From Bacillota bacterium (lineage in GTDB: Bacteria > Bacillota_A > Clostridia > Lachnospirales > Lachnospiraceae), in contig JAEYMU010000057.1 in the NCBI GenBank assembly GCA_023407175.1, forward strand, positions 124,001-188,000: DNA of 64,000 nt, in the 5' to 3' direction. The translations under genes were made by a program, and so were the position numbers. Below are positions 9,553 to 18,078 of the stretch, piece by piece (position 1 is the first letter of the stretch; each line of letters starts with the position of its first letter). The notes beneath the pieces were generated by a model. The model did no database searches. It was not told where the DNA came from and saw only the letters and a program-made list of their open reading frames with translations.

Positions 9553-10050
9553 CATATTAAGTTATTCATTTCATTCCTTGGTATCTGCCATCCTATTTTC
9601 AGAAATGCTTTGAAACTATCCGCAAAGCCTTTGTTGGTCTAATACCATCCGTTAAGAATTTTTGAGGTGTTTCATTATGTGCCTGGTGGTTTATACCTTC
9701 CTTTCGTTCCATATCTTTTCTTTATTGTAATCCTTCTAAATATCGAAGGTAATTACCTCACTCATCTCTTCAAGGGACTCAGTCCTTTCCTTTGTATTTG
9801 TTATCCGTAAATAGTATTTCTTCTATGTGTAAGGTGGTCCTAAATCCACCCTTTTTTTTCGTAAAATCAAATACCACTATCGGTGGTTCTTACCATCCTT
9901 TCTTAATGTAGTCTTAGTACTTATGTCTTCGGTGGTCCGTACCGTCCTTTCCGTATAGTATGGGATAATCGATAACTATTTCATGGGACTCATTCCTTTC
10001 TTATCGTATTAGCCGTTTCAGCTGTTTTTCTTAAATCATTTTTCTTTTAT
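9514..10050 (-). ncRNA. Candidate repeat-hairpin noncoding RNA (about 535 nt)
   Basis: This stretch has no ORF of note. A near-consensus promoter lies upstream and a strong terminator downstream on the minus strand. Between them are nine imperfect copies of a purine-rich motif followed by a short hairpin, centred near 9993, 9942, 9893, 9846, 9783, 9753, 9695, 9644 and 9586, i.e. mostly 47-63 bases apart. The clearest copies read AAAGGA, one base, GGT, a 4-base loop, ACC, then ACC in minus-strand sense; stem and loop bases differ between copies while pairing is mostly kept. One alternative is a leader of the helicase gene, but that gene has its own promoter. A set of SD-like GGA sites could bind a GGA-recognising protein; that is inference. 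Confidence 0.55.
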
Positions 10051-10056
10051 GAGTTT

Positions 10057-10085
10057 ATTTTATATTACAATTATTGATTTGTCAA
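10057..10085 (-). promoter_or_regulatory. Promoter of the repeat-hairpin RNA
   Basis: On the minus strand a perfect TTGACA (10085-10080) is followed after exactly 17 bases by TAAAAT (10062-10057, 5 of 6 consensus). The predicted start is near 10050. No coding region follows on this strand until 9426, which supports an RNA-only transcription unit. Confidence 0.7.
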
Positions 10086-10227
10086 TACTATTTTCAGATA
10101 ATTTATAAATTTATTTTGATTTTATTTATTAATAATTAATTTACATTTGTATTTATATGCAATTAATGGCAAGAAAAGCTGTTTGTCTAATTATTCCCTT
10201 TTTAAAATAATAGCAAATTCAAATTTT

Positions 10228-10255
10228 TTGATTGAATTATTGCCTGTCTTATATT
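10228..10255 (+). promoter_or_regulatory. Promoter of pyrB
   Basis: TTGATT (10228-10233), 16-base spacer, TATATT (10250-10255). It predicts a leader of only about 38 bases before the pyrB ATG, so no long attenuator is expected. This also shows that the repeat region to the left is not the pyrB leader. Confidence 0.5.
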
Positions 10256-10299
10256 ACAATACTTAGTTAGGATATTAATAACAACATACGGAGGTGTCT

Positions 10300-11214
10300 A
10301 TGAAACATATCATCAGTCCTACTGACCTTACTGTTTCTGAGCTTAACGGACTTCTTGATTTAGCAGAGCAAATCATACAAAATCCGGGGAAGTTCTCGAA
10401 GGTGTGCGAAGGGAAAAAGCTGGCTACACTATTCTATGAACCAAGCACCAGAACAAGACTTAGCTTTGAAGCCGCCATGCTTAATCTGGGAGGCAGCATT
10501 CTGGGTTTCGCATCCGCCGATTCCAGTTCGGCTTCCAAGGGTGAAAGTGTTGCCGATACCATACGGGTCATTTCCTCTTACGCAGATATCTGTGCCATCC
10601 GCCATCCTAAGGAAGGCGCCCCATTAGTTGCATCTAATTACTCTTCTATTCCTGTTATCAATGCCGGAGACGGCGGTCATAATCATCCCACCCAAACCTT
10701 TACCGATTTATTAACTATAAAGAATCTCAAAGGACGATTAAATAAACTAACCGTCGGTTTTTGTGGTGACTTAAAATTCGGCCGTACCGTCCACTCCTTG
10801 ATTAATGCATTGGCAAGGTATGAGGATATTGATCTTGTATTAATTTCACCGGAGGAATTACGGGTCCCCGCCTATATTCTTAATGAGGTTTTGAAGGCCA
10901 ACCATATTGCCTATGAGGAAACCAGAAAGCTTGAGGAAGCCCTGCCAAAGCTGGATATCCTGTATATGACCAGAGTTCAGCGGGAGCGTTTTTTTAACGA
11001 GGAGGATTATATCCGCTTAAAGGATACCTACATTCTGGATGAGAAGAAAATGGCCTGCGCCAAGGAAGATATGCTGGTACTCCACCCGCTGCCAAGGGTA
11101 AATGAAATAGCAACCGAGGTGGATGACGATCCACGGGCAGTTTATTTCAAGCAGGCACAGTTTGGGGTCTATGTAAGAATGGCTCTGATTATGAAATTAT
11201 TGGAGGTGGAATAA
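10300..11214 (+). CDS. pyrB: Aspartate carbamoyltransferase catalytic chain
   Basis: 304 aa, usual length. It joins carbamoyl phosphate and L-aspartate to N-carbamoyl-aspartate, the first committed step of pyrimidine synthesis, in the cytoplasm. Visible are the carbamoyl-phosphate loop [23 protein letters not shown], and [10 protein letters not shown] near the C-terminus. A CGGAGG site 5 bases before the ATG at 10300 decides the start over a GTG two codons earlier. Its stop codon overlaps the first base of pyrI (TAATG), so the two subunits are translationally coupled. No PyrR-type attenuator is visible in the short leader. Confidence 0.97.
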   Translation: MKHIISPTDLTVSELNGLLDLAEQIIQNPGKFSKVCEGKKLATLFYEPSTRTRLSFEAAMLNLGGSILGFASADSSSASKGESVADTIRVISSYADICAIRHPKEGAPLVASNYSSIPVINAGDGGHNHPTQTFTDLLTIKNLKGRLNKLTVGFCGDLKFGRTVHSLINALARYEDIDLVLISPEELRVPAYILNEVLKANHIAYEETRKLEEALPKLDILYMTRVQRERFFNEEDYIRLKDTYILDEKKMACAKEDMLVLHPLPRVNEIATEVDDDPRAVYFKQAQFGVYVRMALIMKLLEVE

Positions 11215-11642
11215 TGCTTAATATCGGTGGTATTAATCAGGGGATTGTAATTGATCATATCAAGGCCGGCGGTGCCATGAAAATCTATTCCTATCTTGAT
11301 CTGGAGAATAAGGACTGCTCCGTTGCAATTATCAAAAATGCCCGCAGCAATAAAATGGGAAAAAAGGATATTATAAAAATAGAAGCTACACTGGAGGATA
11401 TCGACCTGGATATTCTGGGTGCCCTGGATCACCAGATTACCATTGATGTTATCGAGGACGGTGTTATCATAGAAAAAAAGAATCCGAAGCTTCCCGATCG
11501 TGTAAGTAATGTTCTCAAATGCAAGAACCCGAGATGTATTACCTCCATTGAACAGGGATTGGTACATTCCTTTAAGCTGACAGACCGTACGAACGGTGTA
11601 TATCGCTGTGTATACTGCGAGCAGGCCTTTGACCGCAGATAG
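11214..11642 (+). CDS. pyrI: Aspartate carbamoyltransferase regulatory chain
   Basis: 142 aa. This is the nucleotide-binding, zinc-containing regulatory subunit that lets CTP and ATP control the PyrB trimer. The N-terminal allosteric domain is present (VIDHIKAGGAMKIYSYL). The zinc site is complete: C103, C108, C132 and C135 (Cx4C...CVYC). It overlaps pyrB by one base. A strong bidirectional terminator follows at 11683-11733, so pyrBI is a two-gene operon. Confidence 0.96.
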   Translation: MLNIGGINQGIVIDHIKAGGAMKIYSYLDLENKDCSVAIIKNARSNKMGKKDIIKIEATLEDIDLDILGALDHQITIDVIEDGVIIEKKNPKLPDRVSNVLKCKNPRCITSIEQGLVHSFKLTDRTNGVYRCVYCEQAFDRR

Positions 11643-11682
11643 TTTCCTGAACAAAGGATGACAGCGAAACAGCTCCTGAATC

Positions 11683-11733
11683 AAGCAATGGTTCAGATAC
11701 TGCATAACAGCATCATCTGAACCATTGCTTTTA
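11683..11733. terminator. Bidirectional terminator between pyrI and the SOD-like gene
   Basis: A 16-bp perfect stem, AAGCAATGGTTCAGAT (11683-11698) with its complement at 11715-11730, has a 16-base loop and T/A runs at the borders. It serves the convergent pyrI (+) and SOD-like (-) genes. Confidence 0.85.
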
Positions 11734-12330
11734 ATAGGTCATTTGATTCATAAAATCCAGCCTGTTTCCTACGACGGACCAGTTGATATTCTTCATGAAA
11801 TTATTGATATATTCCGTCTTATTATCGGCATATTGAAGAAAATAAGCATGCTCATATACATCAAGAATCAGTGCGGGAGCTGAATATGCGATATTGCCCA
11901 GGTCATGTGCATCCAGACTGATATTACGAAGACGCCTGCTCCTCTGGTCAAAGCATAAAACCGCCCAGCCTCTGCTGGCCTTGGCTGTTGCGATAAAATC
12001 ATCGCTCCAGTTTTTGAAATTACCGAAGAATAATTCCAGCTTCTCTCTGATATTCTGTCCAGGTTCTTCCTCCCGTCCTCCAATATTCTCAAAATAAAGC
12101 TCGTGCAATATTACGCCGTCCAGAGCATAGGTTTCTCCCCGCTTCAGCTCCCGGTACCAGCTAAAGGTTGAATTCGCCTGATCTCTTTGCGGATTTCCCC
12201 ACATTAGATCGTCGTCTATCTTATTGATACTGTTAACATACCCTTCATACAGGCGTATATGTACATCAAACTGCTCTTTATTTATCACAGTGATATCATC
12301 TGTGTAATTAAATTGTACCTTTTCTATCAT
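11731..12330 (-). CDS. Iron/manganese superoxide dismutase-fold protein
   Basis: 199 aa, the usual Fe/Mn-SOD size. Such enzymes convert superoxide to peroxide and oxygen. Four residues fit the metal ligands: H24 in FDVHIRLYEGYVN, H76 in ILHELYFEN, and D157 and H161 in LDVYEHAYFLQY. The C-terminal LDVYEHAY block is very typical. The N-terminal block lacks the usual HH pair and is one residue shorter between the ligand and the YVN motif, so this is a divergent member and activity is not certain. The ATG at 12330 is preceded by GGGGGA 6 bases upstream. It is monocistronic, converging on pyrI. Confidence 0.85.
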   Translation of the reverse strand: MIEKVQFNYTDDITVINKEQFDVHIRLYEGYVNSINKIDDDLMWGNPQRDQANSTFSWYRELKRGETYALDGVILHELYFENIGGREEEPGQNIREKLELFFGNFKNWSDDFIATAKASRGWAVLCFDQRSRRLRNISLDAHDLGNIAYSAPALILDVYEHAYFLQYADNKTEYINNFMKNINWSVVGNRLDFMNQMTY

Positions 12331-12476
12331 GGCTAGTCCCCCTTCCCTATATATCTATGCTTTGATTCGAATCCTATGAATCATATTTTTATAATTTTAA
12401 CCTTTTTATTTTATGGAGGAATATTAGACCTGTCCCTGAACTCGAAAATGTGATATACTGTGATAGGGTGCAAAAA

Positions 12477-13099
12477 ATGAACGCATATAAAAAAATAGAA
12501 AAGTTAGCAGATAAAGATTTCAAACTGATAACAGGAGTAACAAGAGAAGTCTTTTTTGAGATGTTAGAAGTGTTGAAGCAGAGATATGCCAAAGACCATA
12601 CACAAGGCGGTCAGTCGGGACTTCTAGTAGAAATAAGATTGACATTGGCATTAGAATACTGGCGAGAACATATCAGCATATGTCAAACGACCATCAAATT
12701 GCAAAAGCATAATCAACAAGGCCGTAATATGGGTAGAGGATGTGTTAAGAGAATCTCCTGAATTTAAGCTGAAAGATTTAAAAGAACGATTCAAACCCGA
12801 TGAAGAAGTCATAAAGATTGTATTAATAGATGTTGAGGAACAACCGATAGAAAGGCCAAAGTACGATCAAGAAAGTTTATATTCGGGCAAAAAAAACGGC
12901 ATACAACAAAATATCAAGTTTTAGTAAATGCTCAAAATATGGAAGTGATGGACGTATACGAATCGCTATTGAGCATATAAACCGAGAATTGAAGATTTTT
13001 AGGATATGCAAAGAAACCTACCGTGGAAAGGGCGAACGTGGATTACTTAGGGTTAAACTTATTGCAAGTCTATACAATCATAGGGTTGTTTTTGTGTAG
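12477..13099 (+). pseudogene. IS5-type DDE transposase remnant (frameshifted, internally deleted)
   Basis: The pieces read in order as one transposase. Frame 1 from the ATG at 12477 gives the N-terminal HTH (ITGVTREVFFEMLEVL) and LALEYWREH. A frameshift near 12665 moves into WVEDVLRESPEF and IDVEEQPIERPKYDQ with YSGKK. A further shift at the A-run near 12890 gives KRHTTKYQVLVN. A large part of the catalytic core is then missing before the terminal IEHINRELKIFRI...LIASLYNH block ends at a TAG near 13099. IDVxExPIERPK followed by YSGKKKRH is typical of IS5-family enzymes. It cannot be functional. Confidence 0.8.
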
Positions 13100-13135
13100 A
13101 TAATTTAAAATGGATGTGAAAAGCGAGGGAACAAA

Positions 13136-13441
13136 ATGGAACAGAGCACAATGACTTTCCCAGAAAAAGAGCATTCTTCGATTATTAGCCGGTTGAATCA
13201 GGGAAAGCTCTGTTATACCACAAGAGTTTTCAAAGAATTAGGCAGATACAAAGAAGGTGTGAAATATAACACTCCTTGGAATCAAACTATCATTGTGATT
13301 CAAATACAGCAATTTAATAATATTGTAGACCATCCTTTTTATAAGGAATTAACTTCTGCTCAATGTAAAGAAATCTATCAGTATTCTGAGATGGCTAATA
13401 AACCTTTTGAACTAATATCTTTTAAACTATTTAATGAATAA
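13136..13441 (+). CDS. Small passenger protein within the IS remnant
   Basis: 101 aa, intact although the neighbouring transposase is ruined. GAGGGA 5 bases before the ATG at 13136 is a good ribosome binding site. No signal peptide or membrane segment is present. The pattern of a short N-terminus, ISRLNQGKLCYTTRVF, GRYKEGV and then beta-rich VIQIQQFNNIVDHPFY faintly resembles small PUA/ASCH-type beta-barrel proteins, which bind RNA or nucleotides; this is a guess from pattern only. It lies 37 bases after the transposase remnant and 83 bases before the right inverted repeat, so it probably travelled as cargo, or was trapped when the element decayed. Confidence 0.6.
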   Translation: MEQSTMTFPEKEHSSIISRLNQGKLCYTTRVFKELGRYKEGVKYNTPWNQTIIVIQIQQFNNIVDHPFYKELTSAQCKEIYQYSEMANKPFELISFKLFNE

Positions 13442-13631
13442 ATACGACAATATTATTAACATCCCAAATAAGTATCATCTTCATTAAAAGTATTTAGGTA
13501 TTTGAAATTAACTTCGTGAAATTTAGTTCAGGGACAGGTCTATTATATACCAGATAAAATTTACTTGGTATATTTTGTATATGATAGCAATATCAACCAG
13601 GATTATTTGTATAATGAACATGGAGGCTTTT

Positions 13632-14090
13632 ATGAGAATAGAACAAGCGGCATACGATGATTTGGAACAGATTCTTAAGCTTCAATATCTTGCTTACCAA
13701 AGTGAAGCACGTTTAAATAATAATTATTTCATCCCTCCTCTGCTTCAGACCCTGGAGAATTTGCAGGAGGAGTACCGTAGGGGGCGTGTATTAAAGGCTG
13801 TGAATGAAGATAATCTTATTCTTGGCTCAGTTCGCGGGTATGTGAACGATAACACCCTATACATCGGCAAGCTGATTGTACATCCCGAGCAGCAGGGAAA
13901 GGGGATCGGGACAAAGCTTTTGATTTCCATGGAACAGGAATATCCGGGGCTAAGGTACGAACTATTTACCAGCAGCAAAAGTCTTCGAAATCTAAGCCTT
14001 TATGAGCGTCTTGGATATGTAAGGTTTAAAGAAACACAGGTGTCAGCTGAACTTGTTTTTGTTTATCTTGAAAAATCACGAAATGCGTGA
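13632..14090 (+). CDS. GNAT-family N-acetyltransferase
   Basis: 152 aa single-domain GNAT. Such enzymes move an acetyl group from acetyl-CoA to an amine of a small molecule or protein. The acetyl-CoA loop is EQQGKGIGTKLL near residue 95-106, preceded by the strand LYIGKLIVHP, and followed by SLYERLGYVRF, the usual motif B. The ATG at 13632 has GGAGG 5 bases upstream, which rejects an ATG 19 codons earlier. The gene begins 90 bases after the right end of the IS remnant, so part of its promoter region may be IS-derived. A bidirectional terminator follows. The substrate is unknown. Confidence 0.88.
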   Translation: MRIEQAAYDDLEQILKLQYLAYQSEARLNNNYFIPPLLQTLENLQEEYRRGRVLKAVNEDNLILGSVRGYVNDNTLYIGKLIVHPEQQGKGIGTKLLISMEQEYPGLRYELFTSSKSLRNLSLYERLGYVRFKETQVSAELVFVYLEKSRNA

Positions 14091-14152
14091 AAGCTACTTG
14101 GGATAGGTACCTCACATTGGAAGGCAGAAATAATTTGAGCATGCAATAAAAA

Positions 14153-14203
14153 AGCTGAAAGAAGAGGTCCCTATGATTTAGGAAGCCTCTTCTTTCAGCT
14201 ATA
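14153..14203. terminator. Bidirectional terminator between GNAT gene and fhs
   Basis: A 15-bp perfect stem, AGCTGAAAGAAGAGG (14153-14167) with its complement at 14186-14200, has an 18-base loop and flanking A and T runs. It serves the convergent GNAT (+) and fhs (-). Confidence 0.85.
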
Positions 14204-14217
14204 TTTGTTTTTAAATA

Positions 14218-15888
14218 TCAAAATAATCCTGTAATCACACCGTTATCGCCAACATCGATTCCCTCCGCCGCCGGAACCTTCGGAAGTCCTGGCATCGTCA
14301 TTACAGTTCCGGTGATAGCAACAACAAAGCCGGCTCCTGCAGATACATACACCTCCCGGATATGAACCGTAAAGCCCGTCGGCCTGCCAAGTCTCGTGGC
14401 ATCATCGGACAGGGAATACTGATTCTTTGCCATACAGACCGGAAGCTCACGATACCCCAGGGCTTCTATGGTTTGTATGGACTGTTCGGCGCCGGGATCA
14501 TAGGTAACACCGTCAGCCCCATAGATTTCCTTTGCAATTGTCTCAATCTTCTCCTTGAGGGACAGCTTCAGGTCATAGAGGGGTTTATAATGGCTTTCCT
14601 TGGTCTTAAGCGTTGTAAGAACTTTATTTGCAAGATCAATACCGCCCTCGCCGCCCTTCTCCCATACCTCACACAGGGAAAATTCACAGCCCCGGTCCTC
14701 ACAGAATTTTCTTACAAAAGCAAGCTCCGCCTCAGTGTCTGTCACAAAACGGTTCAGGCTTACTACTACCGGGACACCGTATTTTTGAAGGTTTTCAATA
14801 TGCTTTTCCAGATTAACGATGCCCTCCCCAAGGGCCTTAAGATTTTCGGTTGAAAGCCCGGTTTTCGGTATACCGCCATTGTATTTTAAAGCTCTTACCG
14901 TAGCTACCAGTACAATAGCACTCGGCTTTAAGCCTGCCATACGGCATTTGATATCAAGGAATTTCTCCGCACCCAGATCAGCTCCGAAGCCTGCCTCCGT
15001 AACAACGACATCTGCAAGCTTTAAGGCTGTTTTGGTTGCCCGTACGCTGTTGCAGCCATGTGCAATATTAGCGAAGGGACCTCCATGAATGATAGCCGGT
15101 GTATTTTCAAGTGTCTGAATCAGATTTGGCTTCAGGGCATCCTTAAGCAGCGCTGCCATAGCCCCCACCGCATTCAACTGCTTTGCCGTAACCGGCTCTC
15201 CGTCATAGGTATAAGCAACGACTATGCGTCCCAGCCTCTTCTTTAAATCACTCATATCGGCTGCCAGACAAAGCACTGCCATGATTTCGGAAGCAACGGT
15301 TATGATAAAATGGTCCTCCCTGACAACCCCGTCCGCTTTTCTGCCAAGACCGACTACAATATTGCGTAAAACCCTGTCATTCATATCAACACAGCGTTTC
15401 CAGACAATCCGGTTTGTATCGATATTCAGTACATTTCCTTGAGTAATATGGTTATCCAGCATTGCCGCAAGCAGGTTGTTGGCCGAGGTGATTGCATGAA
15501 AATCTCCGGTAAAATGAAGGTTTAAGTCTTCCATCGGTACAACCTGAGCATATCCCCCGCCAGCAGCTCCGCCCTTAATACCAAAGCAGGGACCCAGGGA
15601 AGGCTCCCGGAGAGCGATGACCGATTTTACCTGCAATAAACCAAGTGCCTGACCGAGTCCAACGGTGGTTGTAGTCTTGCCTTCTCCCGCCGGGGTAGGG
15701 TTAATCGCAGTCACAAGCACCAGCTTTCCGTCCGGATTATCCTTTACCTTATCCCACAGCTCGTCGGATAGCTTCGCCTTATATTTACCGTAGTACTCCA
15801 AATCCTCCTCAGAAATATTTAATTGTACAGCTACCTCTTTGATGTGTTTCAGCTTAGCCTCCTGCGCAATCTGTATATCTGACTTCAT
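14218..15888 (-). CDS. fhs: Formate-tetrahydrofolate ligase
   Basis: 556 aa, the normal length. It makes 10-formyl-THF from formate, ATP and THF, feeding purine synthesis and one-carbon or acetogenic metabolism in the cytoplasm. The P-loop-like [19 protein letters not shown] is near residue 65, and [20 protein letters not shown] and [12 protein letters not shown] are the family hallmarks. The ATG at 15888 has AGGGA 5 bases upstream; an open frame continues 63 codons further up but lacks homology. It is monocistronic: promoter at 15979-16008, terminator shared with the GNAT gene. Confidence 0.97.
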   Translation of the reverse strand: MKSDIQIAQEAKLKHIKEVAVQLNISEEDLEYYGKYKAKLSDELWDKVKDNPDGKLVLVTAINPTPAGEGKTTTTVGLGQALGLLQVKSVIALREPSLGPCFGIKGGAAGGGYAQVVPMEDLNLHFTGDFHAITSANNLLAAMLDNHITQGNVLNIDTNRIVWKRCVDMNDRVLRNIVVGLGRKADGVVREDHFIITVASEIMAVLCLAADMSDLKKRLGRIVVAYTYDGEPVTAKQLNAVGAMAALLKDALKPNLIQTLENTPAIIHGGPFANIAHGCNSVRATKTALKLADVVVTEAGFGADLGAEKFLDIKCRMAGLKPSAIVLVATVRALKYNGGIPKTGLSTENLKALGEGIVNLEKHIENLQKYGVPVVVSLNRFVTDTEAELAFVRKFCEDRGCEFSLCEVWEKGGEGGIDLANKVLTTLKTKESHYKPLYDLKLSLKEKIETIAKEIYGADGVTYDPGAEQSIQTIEALGYRELPVCMAKNQYSLSDDATRLGRPTGFTVHIREVYVSAGAGFVVAITGTVMTMPGLPKVPAAEGIDVGDNGVITGLF

Positions 15889-15978
15889 TTGTATCCCTGC
15901 CTCTCTGCATTTTCTTTTCTGTTCCTGCATTTTATTTTGCTTCCCAGTCATAACACCTGGAACAATCTGATAACCTGT

Positions 15979-16008
15979 ATTATACAAGACCTTTATTAAA
16001 TATTTCAA
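15979..16008 (-). promoter_or_regulatory. Promoter of fhs
   Basis: On the minus strand TTGAAA (16008-16003), 18-base spacer, perfect TATAAT (15984-15979). It lies 90 bases before the fhs start and 40 bases from MITE copy B. Confidence 0.6.
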
Positions 16009-16047
16009 GTACAATCTGGTCAAAATGCTGGCAACTTTCCGGCGTCC

Positions 16048-16191
16048 ATAACTGTTCAGAGCCAAACTCGAAAACACTGCGTGTTTCCTCGTTGTGGCGT
16101 ATCCACCAAATTAATTCATACAAAAATATGACTATGAATGCAAGCACTCACCTCATATTCTTGATGAATTTGCTTTGCTCTGAACAGTTGC
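16048..16191. mobile_element. MITE-like element, copy B (inverted relative to copy A)
   Basis: 144 bp, alignable over its whole length with the reverse complement of the 3488-3630 element at close to 90 percent identity by eye. The ends are still recognisable 17-bp inverted repeats but with 1-2 changes each (ATAACTGTTCAGAGCCA; TTGCTCTGAACAGTTGC). No flanking 8-bp duplication remains, so this is the older insertion. It sits between the divergent fhs and gph genes, upstream of both promoters. The rest of this 500-base gap holds those two promoters and nothing else I can name. Confidence 0.82.
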
Positions 16192-16228
16192 CAAAGAAGC
16201 CCCTCCAATATTTTACTTAAAAAACAGC

Positions 16229-16258
16229 TTGATTTATGAATTAGGATATGTATATACT
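16229..16258 (+). promoter_or_regulatory. Promoter of the HAD phosphatase gene
   Basis: TTGATT (16229-16234), 18-base spacer, TATACT (16253-16258). A perfect 12-bp palindrome, CTGTTATAACAG (16277-16288), lies about 10 bases after the predicted start and could be an operator or a chance site. Confidence 0.45.
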
Positions 16259-16388
16259 GTCTAATATAATTAAACCCTGTTATAACAGTACGAAAGCCAT
16301 TTTTCTTCAATCGGTACGATAAACAATGGGAAAATAATATCATATGCCCGCCGTAAAAGCATATGATCACCAAGGAAGGATGCTAGCC

Positions 16389-17033
16389 ATGAAATACGAT
16401 ACCATAATCTTCGATCTGGATGGTACTTTACTGAATACTCTGGACGATCTTCGGGACAGTCTGAACGATATTCTGCTCCAAAGGGGCTATCAAGCCAGAA
16501 GCTTTGAGGAAGTAAAGCGCTTTGTCGGGAACGGTGTACGTAATCTGGTCCGGCTTTCCGTACCACAAAGCTGCAGCGAAGAAGATGTGACTGCCGTTTT
16601 GAAAGACTTTAAGGAGCATTACCGGCATAATATGCAGAACAAAACCCGTCCCTATAATGGTATTATGGAGCTTTTACTTGACTTGAACCGTTACAATTAT
16701 AAGCTCGCCATTGTATCTAATAAATTTGATTCCGCAGTAAAATCCCTTGCAGGGGTTTATTTTGGAAAGCTGATACCGGTGGCAATCGGCGAAACTGCTG
16801 AAATTAGGCGTAAGCCAGCGCCTGACAGTATATATACCGCCGTCAAGGAGCTTAGTTCCTCCCTGGAGCGTGCGGTTATGGTCGGCGACTCTGAGACCGA
16901 TGTGCGTACCGCCAAAAATGCCGGTATTCCCTGCATCGGTGTTACCTGGGGCTTTCGCAGCCGTGAAGTGCTTCGCAGCGAGGGTGCCGATTATCTGATT
17001 GATACTCCTCGGGAGCTGTTAACCCTGATATAA
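16389..17033 (+). CDS. HAD-family phosphatase, phosphoglycolate phosphatase type
   Basis: 214 aa, HAD superfamily subclass IA. Members dephosphorylate small phosphates such as 2-phosphoglycolate. Motif I is FDLDGTLLNT at residues 8-17, motif II is VSNKFD near 117, and motif IV is GDSETDVRTAKNAG near 168; the lysine is in RRKPAPDS. The ATG at 16389 is taken because AAGGA lies 8 bases upstream, whereas the preceding in-frame ATG touches that site. It is monocistronic. Phosphoglycolate specificity is the common annotation for this length and motif set, but is not proven by sequence. Confidence 0.85.
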   Translation: MKYDTIIFDLDGTLLNTLDDLRDSLNDILLQRGYQARSFEEVKRFVGNGVRNLVRLSVPQSCSEEDVTAVLKDFKEHYRHNMQNKTRPYNGIMELLLDLNRYNYKLAIVSNKFDSAVKSLAGVYFGKLIPVAIGETAEIRRKPAPDSIYTAVKELSSSLERAVMVGDSETDVRTAKNAGIPCIGVTWGFRSREVLRSEGADYLIDTPRELLTLI

Positions 17034-17037
17034 TGGC

Positions 17038-17064
17038 AGAGAGCCGCCTTTCTACGCTCTTTTT
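17038..17064 (+). terminator. Weak terminator after the HAD phosphatase gene
   Basis: AGAGC and GCTCT arms enclose a 10-base loop and are followed by a run of five T. Short stem, so only moderate strength. It lies in the 53-base gap between convergent genes. Confidence 0.4.
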
Positions 17065-17085
17065 CAGGGTGTGTCTGAAAGCTCA

Positions 17086-17940
17086 TTACATCGAAAGCTG
17101 TTCCAGACAGTACACCAGATATTTCGCTGCAATATTGAGATCGGAGCACTGATACAGCATTCTCGCTCCAACTACATCTTCTATTTCATTAAAGATCAAT
17201 TCTCCCTTATCCCCTATAATAAAATCGATTCCTACCAGGCCAAAATCAAATTGCTCAATAATAATGGTAATGATTTCCTTTTCCTCCGGTGACAGCCGGT
17301 ACAAGGCAACCTCACCTCCCAGAGAAAAGTTTGCCCGAAAGCCCTCTTTTGAGGTTCTCAGTACTGCGGCAAGGATTTCCTTTCCAAGGACATAAATTCT
17401 TAAATCCTGATGCCTGTTTCCTGTAAAGGGCTGCAGCACCATATGGGAGCGGCCCAATCCGGATACTATATCCTGCCTTTCAGCTTCTCCGATTAAGAAT
17501 ACCTGTGCTCCGCCATGGCCGTCAACTGCCTTAATTACCTTACCGGAGCTTGCTTCGGCAAGTACTTCTCCGATCTGACGGTTCAGATAAAAGCTCGAAT
17601 CCACCATCTTAATTCCGGTTTTGGCAAGATACTGGCAGGTTTTTGCCTTATCATTGCATAGCTCGGCTACCTGGGAATTATTAAAGACCTTCAATCCCAT
17701 AAGTTCAAGCTGTCGGGTAAGCAATGGATGAATGGCCCTGCAAATCACAAAATCAGGCAGGGAGATCTCTTGTTTAGAATAGGTCAGAAACAATTGATTT
17801 TGCCTCACCCCAAATTCCAGTTCCTCAGCAAGAATAAGCCTGATGCTGACACCAAGCTTTCGTCCTTCCTCCATATAGAGCTGTATATAGCTTTTATTGT
17901 ATTGTGCTCCGTCCCTAAAGTAAACCAGCCATGCTTCCAT
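17086..17940 (-). CDS. RimK-type ATP-grasp ligase (second of a tandem pair)
   Basis: 284 aa. ATP-grasp ligases activate a carboxylate as acyl-phosphate and join it to an amine; RimK-type members add amino acids to peptides, proteins or cofactors. Visible are VIKAVDGHGGAQVFLI (ATP-clamp lysine and glycine loop), QDLRIYVLGKEILAAVLR, and the metal/ATP end GLVGIDFIIGDKGELIFNEIEDVVGARM, which replaces the usual NxN with NEIED. A paralogue sits 138 bases upstream on the same strand behind ftsK. The gap holds a direct repeat of GTTTACA near 18043-18063 but no clear promoter. The substrate is unknown; the pairing suggests two related ligation steps. Confidence 0.85.
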   Translation of the reverse strand: MEAWLVYFRDGAQYNKSYIQLYMEEGRKLGVSIRLILAEELEFGVRQNQLFLTYSKQEISLPDFVICRAIHPLLTRQLELMGLKVFNNSQVAELCNDKAKTCQYLAKTGIKMVDSSFYLNRQIGEVLAEASSGKVIKAVDGHGGAQVFLIGEAERQDIVSGLGRSHMVLQPFTGNRHQDLRIYVLGKEILAAVLRTSKEGFRANFSLGGEVALYRLSPEEKEIITIIIEQFDFGLVGIDFIIGDKGELIFNEIEDVVGARMLYQCSDLNIAAKYLVYCLEQLSM

Positions 17941-18078
17941 TCAAATACTGCTTCCCTTCCCGTCCCATACATAATTCTACCAGGCCGTCAGTCCGATGGC
18001 TTTTTACAAACATTAAGCTTAATGGACATATTGCTTTTATGGTTTACATAAATATTTTATGTTTACAATTATTCAAAT

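Larger units (their letters stand above)
12425..13542 (+). mobile_element. Decayed IS5-family-like insertion sequence with passenger ORF
   Basis: An 18-bp perfect terminal inverted repeat bounds 1118 bp: TAGACCTGTCCCTGAACT at 12425-12442 and its complement at 13525-13542. TA at both outer ends may be part of the target. Inside lie a broken DDE transposase gene (12477-13099) and, between it and the right end, an intact 101-codon ORF with its own ribosome binding site. The element lies between the SOD-like gene and a GNAT gene and appears immobile now. Confidence 0.75.

Noticed and set aside
9560..10010. Regularly spaced repeats read as a degenerate CRISPR array
   Set aside because: Units vary too much in sequence and length, each holds a short hairpin with changing stem bases, and no cas gene or leader is near.
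12362..12375. TTCGAATCC resembling a tRNA T-loop
   Set aside because: No acceptor, D or anticodon arms can be placed around it.
14600..14853. Plus-strand ORFs inside fhs
   Set aside because: Overlapping shadows of a highly conserved gene on the other strand.
15889..16077. N-terminal extension of fhs (63 codons)
   Set aside because: It lacks family homology, crosses the fhs promoter and reaches into MITE copy B; a good ribosome binding site supports the ATG at 15888.
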